From: Nocardia aurantiaca
GTDB taxonomy: Bacteria > Actinomycetota > Actinomycetes > Mycobacteriales > Mycobacteriaceae
Assembly: GCF_009708175.1 (NCBI RefSeq)
Contig: NZ_WMBB01000009.1
Location: 186,001 to 250,000 of the forward strand
Reading direction: 5' to 3'
Length of the DNA stretch: 64,000 bases
In this document: one piece after another, positions 52,763-61,440 of the stretch
How the letters are laid out: each line of letters begins with the position of its first letter
Numbering within the stretch: the first letter of the stretch is position 1
The notes under the pieces: model-generated
Databases searched by the model: none
Seen by the model: the letters and a program-made list of their open reading frames with translations, nothing else
What the model was told of the DNA's origin: nothing
Made by a program: the position numbers and the translations under genes

Positions 52763-52793
52763 CTTCCCAATGGACCGCATTTTCCGATCGCAC
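52763..52793 (-). repeat. 31-bp near-copy of the ku translation start region
   Basis: 29 of 31 bases match 49148-49178 on the same strand. The shared block includes the GGAAA ribosome site, the ATG and the MRSI codons of ku. Here the frame reads MRSIGKQLRHM and stops. Confidence 0.8.
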
Positions 52794-52824
52794 TTCGGAC
52801 TATTCCGGTGGGTAACCCCGAGGA

Positions 52825-53814
52825 TCAGGCGGCTCGGCGCTCGGGTTCGCTGCGGTAGCGGGATTGGTCGCCGTCGATGCGCAGGAGCTTCCACAGTCGC
52901 TTGGTGACGGGATTCATCAGGCCCAGGTCGTCGGCGAGAGTGCGCATGTCACCGAAGTATCCGGAGAGGATTCTCGAGGACGTGGGTGAGTGCCAGAACG
53001 CTTCTTTGATGACCCCGCGCGGGATGTCGAAGGTCCGAGCGAATTCGGGTGGGGGAGCCATGATCTCACCGGCCAGCCACCGCATGGCGAGCGGGAAGGC
53101 GATACCGCAGACATTGCGATACAGCGGATTGAGTCCCGGCACATGCTCTTTCAGGAACTCATTGGCAAAGGAGATGTGTCGCGCCTCCTCGGCGATATGG
53201 ATCTCCATGCAGCGCACCACGGCGGGCGGCAGATTCGCGCCATTGCGGATGACCGCCTTCTGATAGTGGTCGATCGGTTCCTCGCCGCCGAGAATGCCGA
53301 TGAACAGAATTGCCCACGCATAACCGCCCGCGACGCCGATGAACGGCGACAGCGCCCGGAAGATCGGCCGCATACCGGGGACGTCCACGCCGATCCGGTT
53401 GACCAGCTCTTGGAACATCTGGATGTGGTTGCACTCCTCGGTCATCTCGTGGAGGCAGTAGCGGAACTCCGGCGACCCGTTGGGCAGCTTCATGATGTAC
53501 TGCATCATCCCGCGGATCAGGATGCTCTCGAAGGCCGCGCCGACCTTGATGGCGTTCGCGATCCGCCAGCGCCCGATCTCGATCTGCCGCTCCAGCGGCA
53601 GGTTCTTGTACCACTGCGTCGCGCCGAGTGGATCGATCTCCGGTTGCAGCACCCAGCGCGGATCCTTCGGATCGATCGCGAATTCGGGTGAGTCCCAGGC
53701 GATATCGAGATACGGATCGAATCGGCGGTGCACCGATCCCTCCGACAGGGTGTGCAGCACGTCCGCGTAGTCCTGTGCCGCGGGAACGGAGCCCGACATC
53801 GTCGTCAGAGCCAT
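52825..53814 (-). CDS. AurF-like diiron oxygenase
   Basis: About 329 aa of the AurF/p-aminobenzoate N-oxygenase family, non-heme diiron enzymes oxidising aryl amines. Iron-ligand motifs: YCLHEMTEECNHIQMFQE and CMEIHIAEEARHISFANEF. AGGAGG precedes two adjacent ATGs; 53814 has better spacing than 53817. An inverted repeat GGGTTACATACAACCC at 53908-53923 lies upstream. The gene is alone, without a biosynthetic cluster, so the substrate is open. Confidence 0.88.
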   Translation of the reverse strand: MALTTMSGSVPAAQDYADVLHTLSEGSVHRRFDPYLDIAWDSPEFAIDPKDPRWVLQPEIDPLGATQWYKNLPLERQIEIGRWRIANAIKVGAAFESILIRGMMQYIMKLPNGSPEFRYCLHEMTEECNHIQMFQELVNRIGVDVPGMRPIFRALSPFIGVAGGYAWAILFIGILGGEEPIDHYQKAVIRNGANLPPAVVRCMEIHIAEEARHISFANEFLKEHVPGLNPLYRNVCGIAFPLAMRWLAGEIMAPPPEFARTFDIPRGVIKEAFWHSPTSSRILSGYFGDMRTLADDLGLMNPVTKRLWKLLRIDGDQSRYRSEPERRAA

Positions 53815-54175
53815 CATTGCCTCCTCGTCTGTGCGCCGCGCCGTCCACGAGTCGTTGGCCGAGGCGCTCCTGTGCGGTGCGACACACTCCAAGGTAAGTG
53901 CTAACAAGGGTTACATACAACCCTGAATTGCCCGCGCCCCCGGATTGCGCCTGCCGCGCAGTCCTCACCGCAGTTGCCGGTGCGGGACCGGCCGCGAGGA
54001 ACCTGGACCACGAGAGCCCCTGGCCGCCGAGCTGCGGTCATGTCGATCAGGAAACCATCGCAGTGGACTCGGCACCCGTACTCGAAGCTGGTGCCGGCTC
54101 TTCGGGGCCGGAGCGTCCTGCACCGCCGGCGGGTGGCGCAGGACGCGTGGCGTGGAGCTCGCTGAGCGCGGCGGT
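53815..54175. other. Gap upstream of the diiron oxygenase gene
   Basis: About 360 bp. It holds the promoter region of the oxygenase, including the GGGTT/AACCC repeat at 53908-53923, and the downstream edge of the MFS gene. No gene supported. Confidence 0.5.
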
Positions 54176-55750
54176 TCAGTTGTCCGAAACACGCTGACCA
54201 GCAGCGGTCAGACGTGGTTCGGGGTCGGTTGCCGGCGCGGCCTCCGGACGTGGCCGCAGAGCAACGGCCAGGACCGCGGCCCCGGCGACGGCGAACAACA
54301 TGGTCCAGACCGCGCCCACGTGCATGGCGTGGATGAAGGCGTTGTCGGCCGCATGGGCCAGGTCGGGACGGTTGACGGCGGAAGCGACGTGGCGGGCCTG
54401 TTCCGCGGAGACCTGGGCGGGCTCCCGCGCGGAGTCGGGCAGAGAGGCCGCCGCGCCCTTGATTCCGGTCCGATAGGTGATGGCCATGATGGTGCCGCCA
54501 AGGGCGATGCCCAAGACGCTGCCGGTCTGGCGAACGGTATTGATGACAGCCGATCCCGCGCCCGCCCGGTCGAGCGGGAGGGTGCTCATCAGCGCGCTGG
54601 TGACCGACCCGATGACCATACCGACCGAGAACCCCTGTGCCGCCGACAACAGCACGTTCCAGAAGATCGGAGTGCGCAGGCCGAAGAAGCCGATGCTGCC
54701 CATGCAGAGCGCGCCGATGGTGAGGGCGGTCGCGGTGACCCCGCGCAGCGAGAAGCGGCGGACCAGGCGGATGCTCAGCGGGCCGCCGACGATCACGCCG
54801 AGCGCGGCGGGGGAGTTGATGAGTCCCGCGGCCAGGGGCGAGAAGCCACGTGCGCCTTGGAGATAGAACGCGCCATAGAAGCCGCTTGCCGTCATGGCGA
54901 GGAACACCAGGCCCAGGGTCGCATTGCCGCCGCCGAAGATGCGGTCGGCCAGCAGCCGCGGATCGAAACTGGGCTGCGCGGAACGCAATTCGGTAATAAC
55001 GAAGATGGCCAGGAGTGCGAGTCCGGCGGCGATGGGGGCCCACACCTGCACCGGCGTCCATGAGGCGACCTGGCCCGCCCGGATGAGACCGTAGGCGAGC
55101 GCGGCCAATCCGCTGACCGATAAGGCCAGTCCGGTGAGATTCATCGGCCGTGGCGCCGGGCTGCGGAAGTTCGGCACCAGTGTGGCGATGCCGAGCAGTG
55201 CGATCACGACCACGGGCACGTTCACGAGAAACACCGAGCCCCACCAGAAATGGTCGAGCAGCACCCCGGCCAGCAGCGGTCCGGCGGCGAGCCCGACACC
55301 GGCGGAGGTCGAGAACAGCCCGATGGCGGACGCGCGCGCCGGGCCGGTGAACGTCCAGGTCACCGTTGCCATGGTGGCGGGCATGATCAGCGCGCTGCCC
55401 ACGCCCATGACCGCACGGGCGGCGATGAGCTGCGCGGGATCATCGGCATAGGCCGCCCATATCGAGGCGAGGGCGAAGATCGTCAATCCGGTGGCGAGCA
55501 CCGTTCGATGCCCGTACCGGTCGCCGAGCGCCCCGGCCGTGAACATGAGCGCGGCGAAGACGAGCGTGTAGGAACCCGAGGCCCATTGCAGCTGAGCCGG
55601 ATTCGCGCCCAACCCGCGCACCGGATCGGCGAGGGTCTCGAGCGCGGTGGCGAGGATGGTGTTGTCCAGCCAGATGAGCAGGGAGGAGAGCAGAAGTACG
55701 GCGAGGATGAGCCGCTGCTGGGATCTCGGCAGCGTCGCGGGCACGGTCAT
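54176..55750 (-). CDS. MFS drug transporter, DHA2 (14-TM) type
   Basis: 524 aa with 14 hydrophobic segments. The motif LIWLDNTILATALETL near the start, GALGDRYGHRTVLATG in the first cytoplasmic loop and the antiporter motif GLFSTSAGVGLAAGPLLAG are typical of proton-coupled multidrug exporters. Divergent from a MarR gene, whose product is the likely repressor. Confidence 0.92.
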   Translation of the reverse strand: MTVPATLPRSQQRLILAVLLLSSLLIWLDNTILATALETLADPVRGLGANPAQLQWASGSYTLVFAALMFTAGALGDRYGHRTVLATGLTIFALASIWAAYADDPAQLIAARAVMGVGSALIMPATMATVTWTFTGPARASAIGLFSTSAGVGLAAGPLLAGVLLDHFWWGSVFLVNVPVVVIALLGIATLVPNFRSPAPRPMNLTGLALSVSGLAALAYGLIRAGQVASWTPVQVWAPIAAGLALLAIFVITELRSAQPSFDPRLLADRIFGGGNATLGLVFLAMTASGFYGAFYLQGARGFSPLAAGLINSPAALGVIVGGPLSIRLVRRFSLRGVTATALTIGALCMGSIGFFGLRTPIFWNVLLSAAQGFSVGMVIGSVTSALMSTLPLDRAGAGSAVINTVRQTGSVLGIALGGTIMAITYRTGIKGAAASLPDSAREPAQVSAEQARHVASAVNRPDLAHAADNAFIHAMHVGAVWTMLFAVAGAAVLAVALRPRPEAAPATDPEPRLTAAGQRVSDN

Positions 55751-55777
55751 GGATACCTTCGATAAGATTGGTAGGAA

Positions 55778-55815
55778 CCTGACGATCGCAAGTTTGCGTG
55801 ATTGTCAGGTACCTG
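55778..55815. promoter_or_regulatory. Candidate MarR operators between MFS and marR genes
   Basis: CCTGAC (55778-55783) and GTCAGG (55804-55809) form an inverted repeat. The palindrome CAGGTACCTG (55806-55815) overlaps its right end. The element sits in the 90-bp divergent gap. Confidence 0.55.
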
Positions 55816-55840
55816 TCAATCTCTCGAAAGGGTTGCCGCG

Positions 55841-56272
55841 GTGAGCTGTTCCGGATCGCAGGGCGGATCGCTGACCTTCCTGGTCCGCACGGTGTGGCTG
55901 AGCATGCGCGCCGCGATCGGCGAGGTCCTCAAGGATTTCGGGCTCACCACCTCGCAATACGCGACCCTCATGATGACCCGGAAGCAGCCGGGCAAGTCCG
56001 TCGCCGACATCGCCCGCGATGTCGGCAGCACCCGGCAGGCCGCCAATGAGATGCTGGCCGGGCTCGAAAAGGCGGGCCTGATCGAACGCCACCCGCACCC
56101 CACCGACCGTCGCACGCACCAGATCCAGCTCACCGACGCAGGTCGCGCGCTCTACGACCGGGCCCGCGCCGCCGTCGACCGCCGCGAAGCCGAGCTGGAA
56201 GCCGGCTTCACCCCCGAGCAGCGCGCCGCCGTCCGGGAGTGGCTGATCGGGATGACCGAAGCCTGCCGCTGA
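55841..56272 (+). CDS. MarR-family transcriptional regulator
   Basis: About 143 aa. Winged helix: VADIARDVGSTRQAANEMLA, then GLIERHPHPTDRRTHQIQLT, the classic DxR wing. The GTG at 55841 with AAAGGG upstream is preferred over a TTG at 55802, which lies inside the operator. Likely represses the divergent MFS gene and itself. Confidence 0.88.
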   Translation: MSCSGSQGGSLTFLVRTVWLSMRAAIGEVLKDFGLTTSQYATLMMTRKQPGKSVADIARDVGSTRQAANEMLAGLEKAGLIERHPHPTDRRTHQIQLTDAGRALYDRARAAVDRREAELEAGFTPEQRAAVREWLIGMTEACR

Positions 56273-56467
56273 TCCAGCACTCGATTCGCCATGAGTATCA
56301 AGCGGCTCTCCATGACATGGAAGATTCAGCCGCCACCGCATCGCCCTGATCCACTCGGTGAAAGCGATCCGCCCGGCATCGGCGGCAGGCTGAGGAGGAC
56401 TGCCACATCGGCCGTTACCGCGAGCAACTCGGGTGGACAGGGGCCGCACGCTGATCTGGGACAGCGG

Positions 56468-57976
56468 TCACCGCAGGGCCAAGGCGAGGAAGAAGTCGAC
56501 CCTGTCCGCGAGGCGCGACAGATCGCGGTCGGTGAGTTCCTCGATGCGCTGGATGCGGTAACGCAGCGTATTCACGTGCAGGTGCAGCAGATCCGCGCAC
56601 TTGGTCCACGATCCGGACACCTCCAGGAACGTTTCCAGGGTGTGCACCAGGTCGGCGCGATTGTCCCGGTCGTAGACGCGTAGCGGGTCCAGCAGCCGCA
56701 CCCGGAACATGCGGCGGACCTCGTCGGGCACGCTGGCGAGGAGCAGCACGTGGGTGGCGAGTTCGTCGTGGCGGACGACGCTGGTGGGCTGCCGGCGTTC
56801 GGCGGCCATGCGGCGGGCGTAGCGGGCCTCCTCGACCGCGCCACGCAGGCCCTCGCCGTCGACCGCGCCGCTGATGCCGACCGACAGCCGGCTCGATCGC
56901 AGGCCGGGTTCGAGGGCTTCGATGGCCCGGTGGATGTGGTCGTCCAGAGCCTGGTCGTCGCCGAGCGCGACCAGCAGGATGACCTCACCGTCCACCACGC
57001 CGATGGCCGGGCTTCGGCCGTGAAGGATTTCGCGCAGCACCGCGCGCAGCTCGCCCGGCCGCACGCCCCCCGAATCCGCGGTGGCGGCGACCGCGAGGTA
57101 CCGGTCGGACAGCCCGAGACCGGTCAGTTCCAGCCGGGAGATGATGTCGGCGGGCTTGGCATCGGACATGATCAGCTCGATCAGCTCCTGCGCGAGCCGC
57201 CCCTCGGCGCTGTGCCGATCGTCGCGCCGCGCGCGTTCCAGCGACACGACCGCCGCCAGTTGCCCGATCAGCGCCCGCCGGGCCTCGGGCCAGTCCCCGT
57301 AATCGCCCTCGAACGCCAGGAACCAGTCCGCGATGCGCGAGGTCCCGTCCGCGTCCACCGCGAACAGCGAGTACCGGACCTGATCATGGGAAAGCACATG
57401 CGGCAGCCGCCGTGCGCCCAGGAATGCCGACCGCGCCTGTGCGGGCAGGTCTCGCGTGGACCCGGCCACCACCCGCCCGAGTGAGGACACCACCCAGCAC
57501 CGCGTGCCGAGCGTGCGATGCACGAGGTCGAGCACCGAATCCAGGCCCCCGCCCGAGACCAGCTGCCGATGTCGGTCCAGAATCGCGCTCAAATCCGCGG
57601 CTCGGCCCGACGACAGCTTCCGGTTGATCTGCTCGGTCACCGTGGCGAAGGCGATCCGTTCCTCGACCCGGAACAGCGGGATTCGATGCTTCTCACACGC
57701 CGCGATGAGATCCTCGGGCGGTTCGCCGTACAGCGCGTCACCGGCCGCGATCGCCGCCACCCGGGCGCGGGCGAGTGCGCTCACGAAGATCTCGCTGTCC
57801 TCGGGTGAATGCCGCCATTGCAGGCCGGTGAGGACGAATTCACCGCCGGACAGGTACCGGCCGGGATCGAGCATGTCGGTGGTTACCACCCAGCGTACGA
57901 AGCGGTCCAACTCGTCCTCTCCGGTGACGAGTCGCAGGCCCAGATCGTGCATGGTCAGCAGGGAACGCAACCGCAT
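56468..57976 (-). CDS. PucR-family transcriptional regulator
   Basis: 502 aa. The N-terminal purine catabolism regulator domain includes LDPGRYLSGGEFVLTGLQWR and PLFRVEERIAFATVTEQINR; the C-terminal PucR helix-turn-helix reads SWTKCADLLHLHVNTLRYRI. Family members control purine, allantoin or related nitrogen-source genes. Divergent, by about 160 bp, from the 8-oxoguanine deaminase genes, which are its likely targets. Confidence 0.9.
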   Translation of the reverse strand: MRLRSLLTMHDLGLRLVTGEDELDRFVRWVVTTDMLDPGRYLSGGEFVLTGLQWRHSPEDSEIFVSALARARVAAIAAGDALYGEPPEDLIAACEKHRIPLFRVEERIAFATVTEQINRKLSSGRAADLSAILDRHRQLVSGGGLDSVLDLVHRTLGTRCWVVSSLGRVVAGSTRDLPAQARSAFLGARRLPHVLSHDQVRYSLFAVDADGTSRIADWFLAFEGDYGDWPEARRALIGQLAAVVSLERARRDDRHSAEGRLAQELIELIMSDAKPADIISRLELTGLGLSDRYLAVAATADSGGVRPGELRAVLREILHGRSPAIGVVDGEVILLVALGDDQALDDHIHRAIEALEPGLRSSRLSVGISGAVDGEGLRGAVEEARYARRMAAERRQPTSVVRHDELATHVLLLASVPDEVRRMFRVRLLDPLRVYDRDNRADLVHTLETFLEVSGSWTKCADLLHLHVNTLRYRIQRIEELTDRDLSRLADRVDFFLALALR

Positions 57977-58139
57977 GATGCCCGAGGCTAACAGTCAGTG
58001 ACCGGACGATTACCGAACTTGGATCTAGCTACGAACGCGCCCCTGTGAAGCAGACCCCAGCTTCGGAGGTCTCGTCCTTTCGAACCTGACCACCCGCCGG
58101 GTTAAGTGGGTGACACGCCCATGCACCGATGGAGGTCGG

Positions 58140-58331
58140 ATGTCGAGTCGCCTGGAACGGCTGGGTTCGCGGCCCCGGGAAGAAGCCGAGGCGCACCTGC
58201 TGACCCGCAATGCGTCGCGGCGGGCGGCGCGCACCGTGGATTCGCCGCGAATCCGCGACCGCGGCGACCTTGGGTTACGAGAAGATCTGGATGCCGTGCG
58301 TTCGGCGGCAGAGCGGAGGGCCGCCACATGA
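58140..58331 (+). CDS. Small highly charged protein coupled to the deaminase gene
   Basis: 63 aa, Arg/Glu-rich, predicted helical, family not recognised (MSSRLERLGSRPREEAEAHL at the N-terminus). GGAGG lies five bases before the ATG, and the stop overlaps the deaminase ATG as ATGA. Both signs argue that it is translated. It could be a regulator or partner of the deaminase, or a leader that couples translation. Confidence 0.55.
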   Translation: MSSRLERLGSRPREEAEAHLLTRNASRRAARTVDSPRIRDRGDLGLREDLDAVRSAAERRAAT

Positions 58332-59749
58332 GCACCGCATCGCGAAGCGATTCCGTCGGGGACGGCGGTGGGGCGACGGGTGGGCGCAAGCTCGTCATCG
58401 AAAACGCTTATATCGCACCGGTTGTCGGCGCGGAGATCCCCAATGGCTATCTGATCGTCGGTGACGACGGCCGGATCGAAGCCGTCGGCGCGGGACCCGC
58501 GCCGACGGTGGTGGGTGCCGAACGCCTCTCCGGCGCCGGTTGTCTGGTGACCCCGGGTCTGGTGAACACCCACCACCACCTCTACCAGTGGGCCACCCAG
58601 GGCCTGTTCCAGGACGCCACGCTGTTCGAGTGGCTGACCGGCCTGTACCGCCTGTGGGCCACCATGGATGCCGAGATCGTCCACGGCGCGGCCTCGGCCG
58701 GTCTGGGGTGGCTCGCGCTGACCGGCGCCACCACCTCCACCGATCACCACTACATATTCCCCAAGGGCCGTGGCGACCTGTTCGAGGCCGAGGTGCGCGC
58801 CGCTCGCGAGCTGGGCATCCGCTTCCACCCGTGCCGCGGGTCCATGGACCGCGGTCAGTCGCACGGCGGGCTGCCGCCGGACGAGGTGGTCGAGAACCGC
58901 GACGAGATCCTCCTCGACACCGAGGAGATCATCCGCAAGTATCACGACCCGTCGTTCGACTCGATGCTGCGGGTGGCCGTCGCCCCCTGCTCGCCGTTCT
59001 CGGTGTCCGAGGGCCTGATGGTCGATTCCGCCGCTCTGGCCCGCCGGCACGGTCTGCGCCTGCACACCCACCTCGCCGAGACCCTCGACGAGGAAGAACT
59101 CTGCATGGAGCAGATGGGTTGCACCCCGGTCGAATACATGGAGAAGCTGGGCTGGCTCGGCGAGGACGTCTGGTTCGCGCACGCGGTGCACCTGCACGAC
59201 AAGGACATCGCGGCCTTCGCGAAGACCGGTGTCGGTTCCGCGCACTGCCCGACGTCGAATGCCCGCCTGGGCGCGGGCATCGCGCGAGTGATGGACCTGC
59301 TGGCTGCCGGCGTGCCCGTCGGACTCGGTGTCGACGGCGCGGCCTCCTCCGAGCTCACTTCCATGGCAGGGGAAATGCGGCAGGCCATGCTGTTCCAGCG
59401 CGCCGTGCACGGCCCCCGGGCCATGACCGCGCGTCAGGCCCTCGAAGTGGGCACCCTGGGCGGCGCCCGGAACCTGGGTCGCCAGAGCGAGATCGGCTCC
59501 CTCGAGGTCGGCAAGCTCGCCGATATCGCGGTCTGGAAGGTGGACGGCTTCCGCGCCGCCATCGAGGACCCGGTGTGCTCGCTGGTGTTCGGCCCGCAGC
59601 CGCCGCTGGCGCGCCTGCTCGTGGGCGGCAACACCGTAGTCGAGGACGACGAACTGAAGACCGTGCCGCATGATGCGGTCGGCCAGGCGGGCGTCTCCGC
59701 GCGCAAGCGAATCATGAAGCAGAAGAACCGATTCGGAAAGCCAGGCTGA
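58328..59749 (+). CDS. 8-oxoguanine deaminase (amidohydrolase)
   Basis: 473 aa, of the cytosine/guanine deaminase-like amidohydrolase family. Metal ligands: LVNTHHHLYQWA, LRLHTHLAETLDEEE, WFAHAVHLHD and the aspartate in GVDGAASSELT. 8-oxoguanine deaminases convert 8-oxoguanine to urate, feeding purine catabolism. The neighbouring PucR gene supports this, but other purine or triazine deaminase activity remains possible. The ATG at 58328 overlaps the preceding small ORF. Confidence 0.85.
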   Translation: MSTASRSDSVGDGGGATGGRKLVIENAYIAPVVGAEIPNGYLIVGDDGRIEAVGAGPAPTVVGAERLSGAGCLVTPGLVNTHHHLYQWATQGLFQDATLFEWLTGLYRLWATMDAEIVHGAASAGLGWLALTGATTSTDHHYIFPKGRGDLFEAEVRAARELGIRFHPCRGSMDRGQSHGGLPPDEVVENRDEILLDTEEIIRKYHDPSFDSMLRVAVAPCSPFSVSEGLMVDSAALARRHGLRLHTHLAETLDEEELCMEQMGCTPVEYMEKLGWLGEDVWFAHAVHLHDKDIAAFAKTGVGSAHCPTSNARLGAGIARVMDLLAAGVPVGLGVDGAASSELTSMAGEMRQAMLFQRAVHGPRAMTARQALEVGTLGGARNLGRQSEIGSLEVGKLADIAVWKVDGFRAAIEDPVCSLVFGPQPPLARLLVGGNTVVEDDELKTVPHDAVGQAGVSARKRIMKQKNRFGKPG

Positions 59750-59976
59750 GCCGTCAAAGTTGGAACCGGGTGTGATCGAGGCAGGCAGCGCGTAGACCCT
59801 GATCCTTCAGCGTGTGACACACTCTCACTGTCTCGGACGGTAACCGCACCGGCGCCGCCCCACTCTGCTCGCGGTGCTGTCCCTACTGTTGGGCGGCCGA
59901 TCATTTCCTACCCCGCAGCTGATCGGCATCACCGATCTCGGCAGTTCGGCAACCCCCTCGAGGAGGAAACGACCCG

Positions 59977-60774
59977 ATGAAGTACACCGCCGCTGGGACG
60001 CCGCGGAAATTCGATGTGCACTGCTCGATCCTGTTCACCGATCTGCCGCTGCTGCAACGTCCGGCGGCGGCGAAGGCGGCCGGGTTCGAGGCGGTCGAGT
60101 TCTGGTGGCCCTTCGGCGAGAATCCGGTGCCGGGTGACAAGGAGGTCGACGCGTTCGTCTCCGCGGTCCGCGATGCCGGAGTGCGGCTCATCGGATTGAA
60201 CTTCATCGATCTGGTTCCCGCTGGGCGCGGGCTGGTGTCCATACCCGGGCGGGAGGCCGAGTTCCGGGACAATATCGACGTCACCGTGGGGATTGCCGAA
60301 CGACTGGGGTGCCGGTCGTTGAATGCCCTGTACGGCAATCGGGTCGCCGGGGCGGATCCGGCCGCCCAGGACGAGCTGGCGCTCGAGAACCTGCGGCGGG
60401 CGGCTCGCGCCGCCGCGCGGATCGACGCGCAGGTGGTGCTCGAAGCGCTGAATTCCATCGAGTCGCCGGACTATCCGATCGTCTCGGCCGCACACGCGGT
60501 GCGGGTCATCGACGAGGTCGGCGAACCCAACCTCCGCTTCCTCTGCGACCTCTACCATCTCGCCCGCATGGGTGCGGACCTGTTCGGTGTCATCGCCGAA
60601 TACACCCCGCGGATCGGGCATGTCCAGATCGCCGATGCGCCCGGGCGCGGTCGTCCCGGTACCGGCACACTCGATTTCGAGGCCCTCTTCGCCGCCCTCG
60701 ACGCCGCTGGATACGACGGCTGGATCGGGTTGGAATACCAGGACCCCGACCATGATTGGAGCTGGATCGAGTGA
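59977..60774 (+). CDS. Hydroxypyruvate isomerase-like TIM-barrel protein
   Basis: 265 aa, of the Hyi/xylose isomerase-like barrel family. Typical segments: FDVHCSILFTDLPLLQRPAA, AVEFWWPFGENPVPG, then EALNSIESPDYPIV and HVQIADAPGRGRPGTG, with metal-binding Glu and His residues. Hyi interconverts hydroxypyruvate and tartronate semialdehyde, downstream of glyoxylate from purine or allantoin breakdown. Position after the deaminase supports this. The AGGAGGAAACGACCCG leader has a strong ribosome site. Confidence 0.85.
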   Translation: MKYTAAGTPRKFDVHCSILFTDLPLLQRPAAAKAAGFEAVEFWWPFGENPVPGDKEVDAFVSAVRDAGVRLIGLNFIDLVPAGRGLVSIPGREAEFRDNIDVTVGIAERLGCRSLNALYGNRVAGADPAAQDELALENLRRAARAAARIDAQVVLEALNSIESPDYPIVSAAHAVRVIDEVGEPNLRFLCDLYHLARMGADLFGVIAEYTPRIGHVQIADAPGRGRPGTGTLDFEALFAALDAAGYDGWIGLEYQDPDHDWSWIE

Positions 60775-60854
60775 GGGCGGTGCTGACCGGGTCCGTCATC
60801 TGGATGCCGCAGAGGCACTGCGAGCCGGCGGATCGGGTCGGCGGCTCGCGCGCT

Positions 60855-61145
60855 TCACCGCGTCAACGCCCGGTCGATGACCATGGCGTACATCGCTGTC
60901 GCCCACGGCTCGGCCTCGGCTCCCATGAGGATCTCGTCCAGTAGCGGCGCTTGCACCAGACTGCCCGCACCATAGTGGCCGGAGGCGCGCGCACTGGCGA
61001 TCACCGCGTAGATGACCGTGGCGTACACCTCGGACCGGGGTGCGAGGACGACCCCGCCGCTCGCCTCGAAACGCCGCAGCCGATCCTCGACCGCGTCGAT
61101 CACATCCCGTAACGCTCGAATCTCCATGTCACTCTGATCGTCCAC
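60855..61145 (-). CDS. Small hypothetical protein
   Basis: About 96 aa, helical, family unknown (for example LRDVIDAVEDRLRRFEAS and YATVIYAVIASARASGHYG). GTG start at 61145; the ATG at 61127 is an alternative. It overlaps the small cysteine protein upstream by 17 bp, so the two probably form a two-gene operon. Confidence 0.6.
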   Translation of the reverse strand: MDDQSDMEIRALRDVIDAVEDRLRRFEASGGVVLAPRSEVYATVIYAVIASARASGHYGAGSLVQAPLLDEILMGAEAEPWATAMYAMVIDRALTR

Positions 61146-61317
61146 CTCGCACCCCCTTCCGGCGGCGTCGTTGCTTGCCGACCAGAAATGTCCTGGCCTG
61201 CAACTTGATCGGACAGATCGTGATCGGGCACTCGGCATGGGCCTGCTGCGCGGCGAGCGCGTCGGAAACAGTCATCCTCGGCAGCGCGCTGTGGCTGGAT
61301 AGCGGAAGGTCGAACAT
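61129..61317 (-). CDS. Small cysteine-containing protein
   Basis: 62 aa with CPITICPIK in the middle and a basic C-terminus (GKQRRRRKGVRGG). GGGGAGG lies eight bases before the ATG. No known family. It overlaps and precedes the 96-aa gene, suggesting coupling. The two cysteines, five residues apart, could bind metal or form a redox pair. Confidence 0.5.
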   Translation of the reverse strand: MFDLPLSSHSALPRMTVSDALAAQQAHAECPITICPIKLQARTFLVGKQRRRRKGVRGGRSE

Positions 61318-61440
61318 CGTTGGAACCTCCCCTGATTCGGGATTGCGACCCTATCAGCACACCATCGGTCACCCTTCCGTGCCGCCGAATCCGGAGAATT
61401 CGGGTCGATCACCTACGAACGCCCAGGCCGGAATTCACGA

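Larger units (their letters stand above)
52519..52824. other. Convergent intergenic region with hairpin and ku-like remnant
   Basis: About 306 bp between convergent genes. It holds a 17-bp stem-loop (52698-52735) and a 31-bp copy of the ku start region (52763-52793), listed separately. No supported ORF. Confidence 0.6.
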
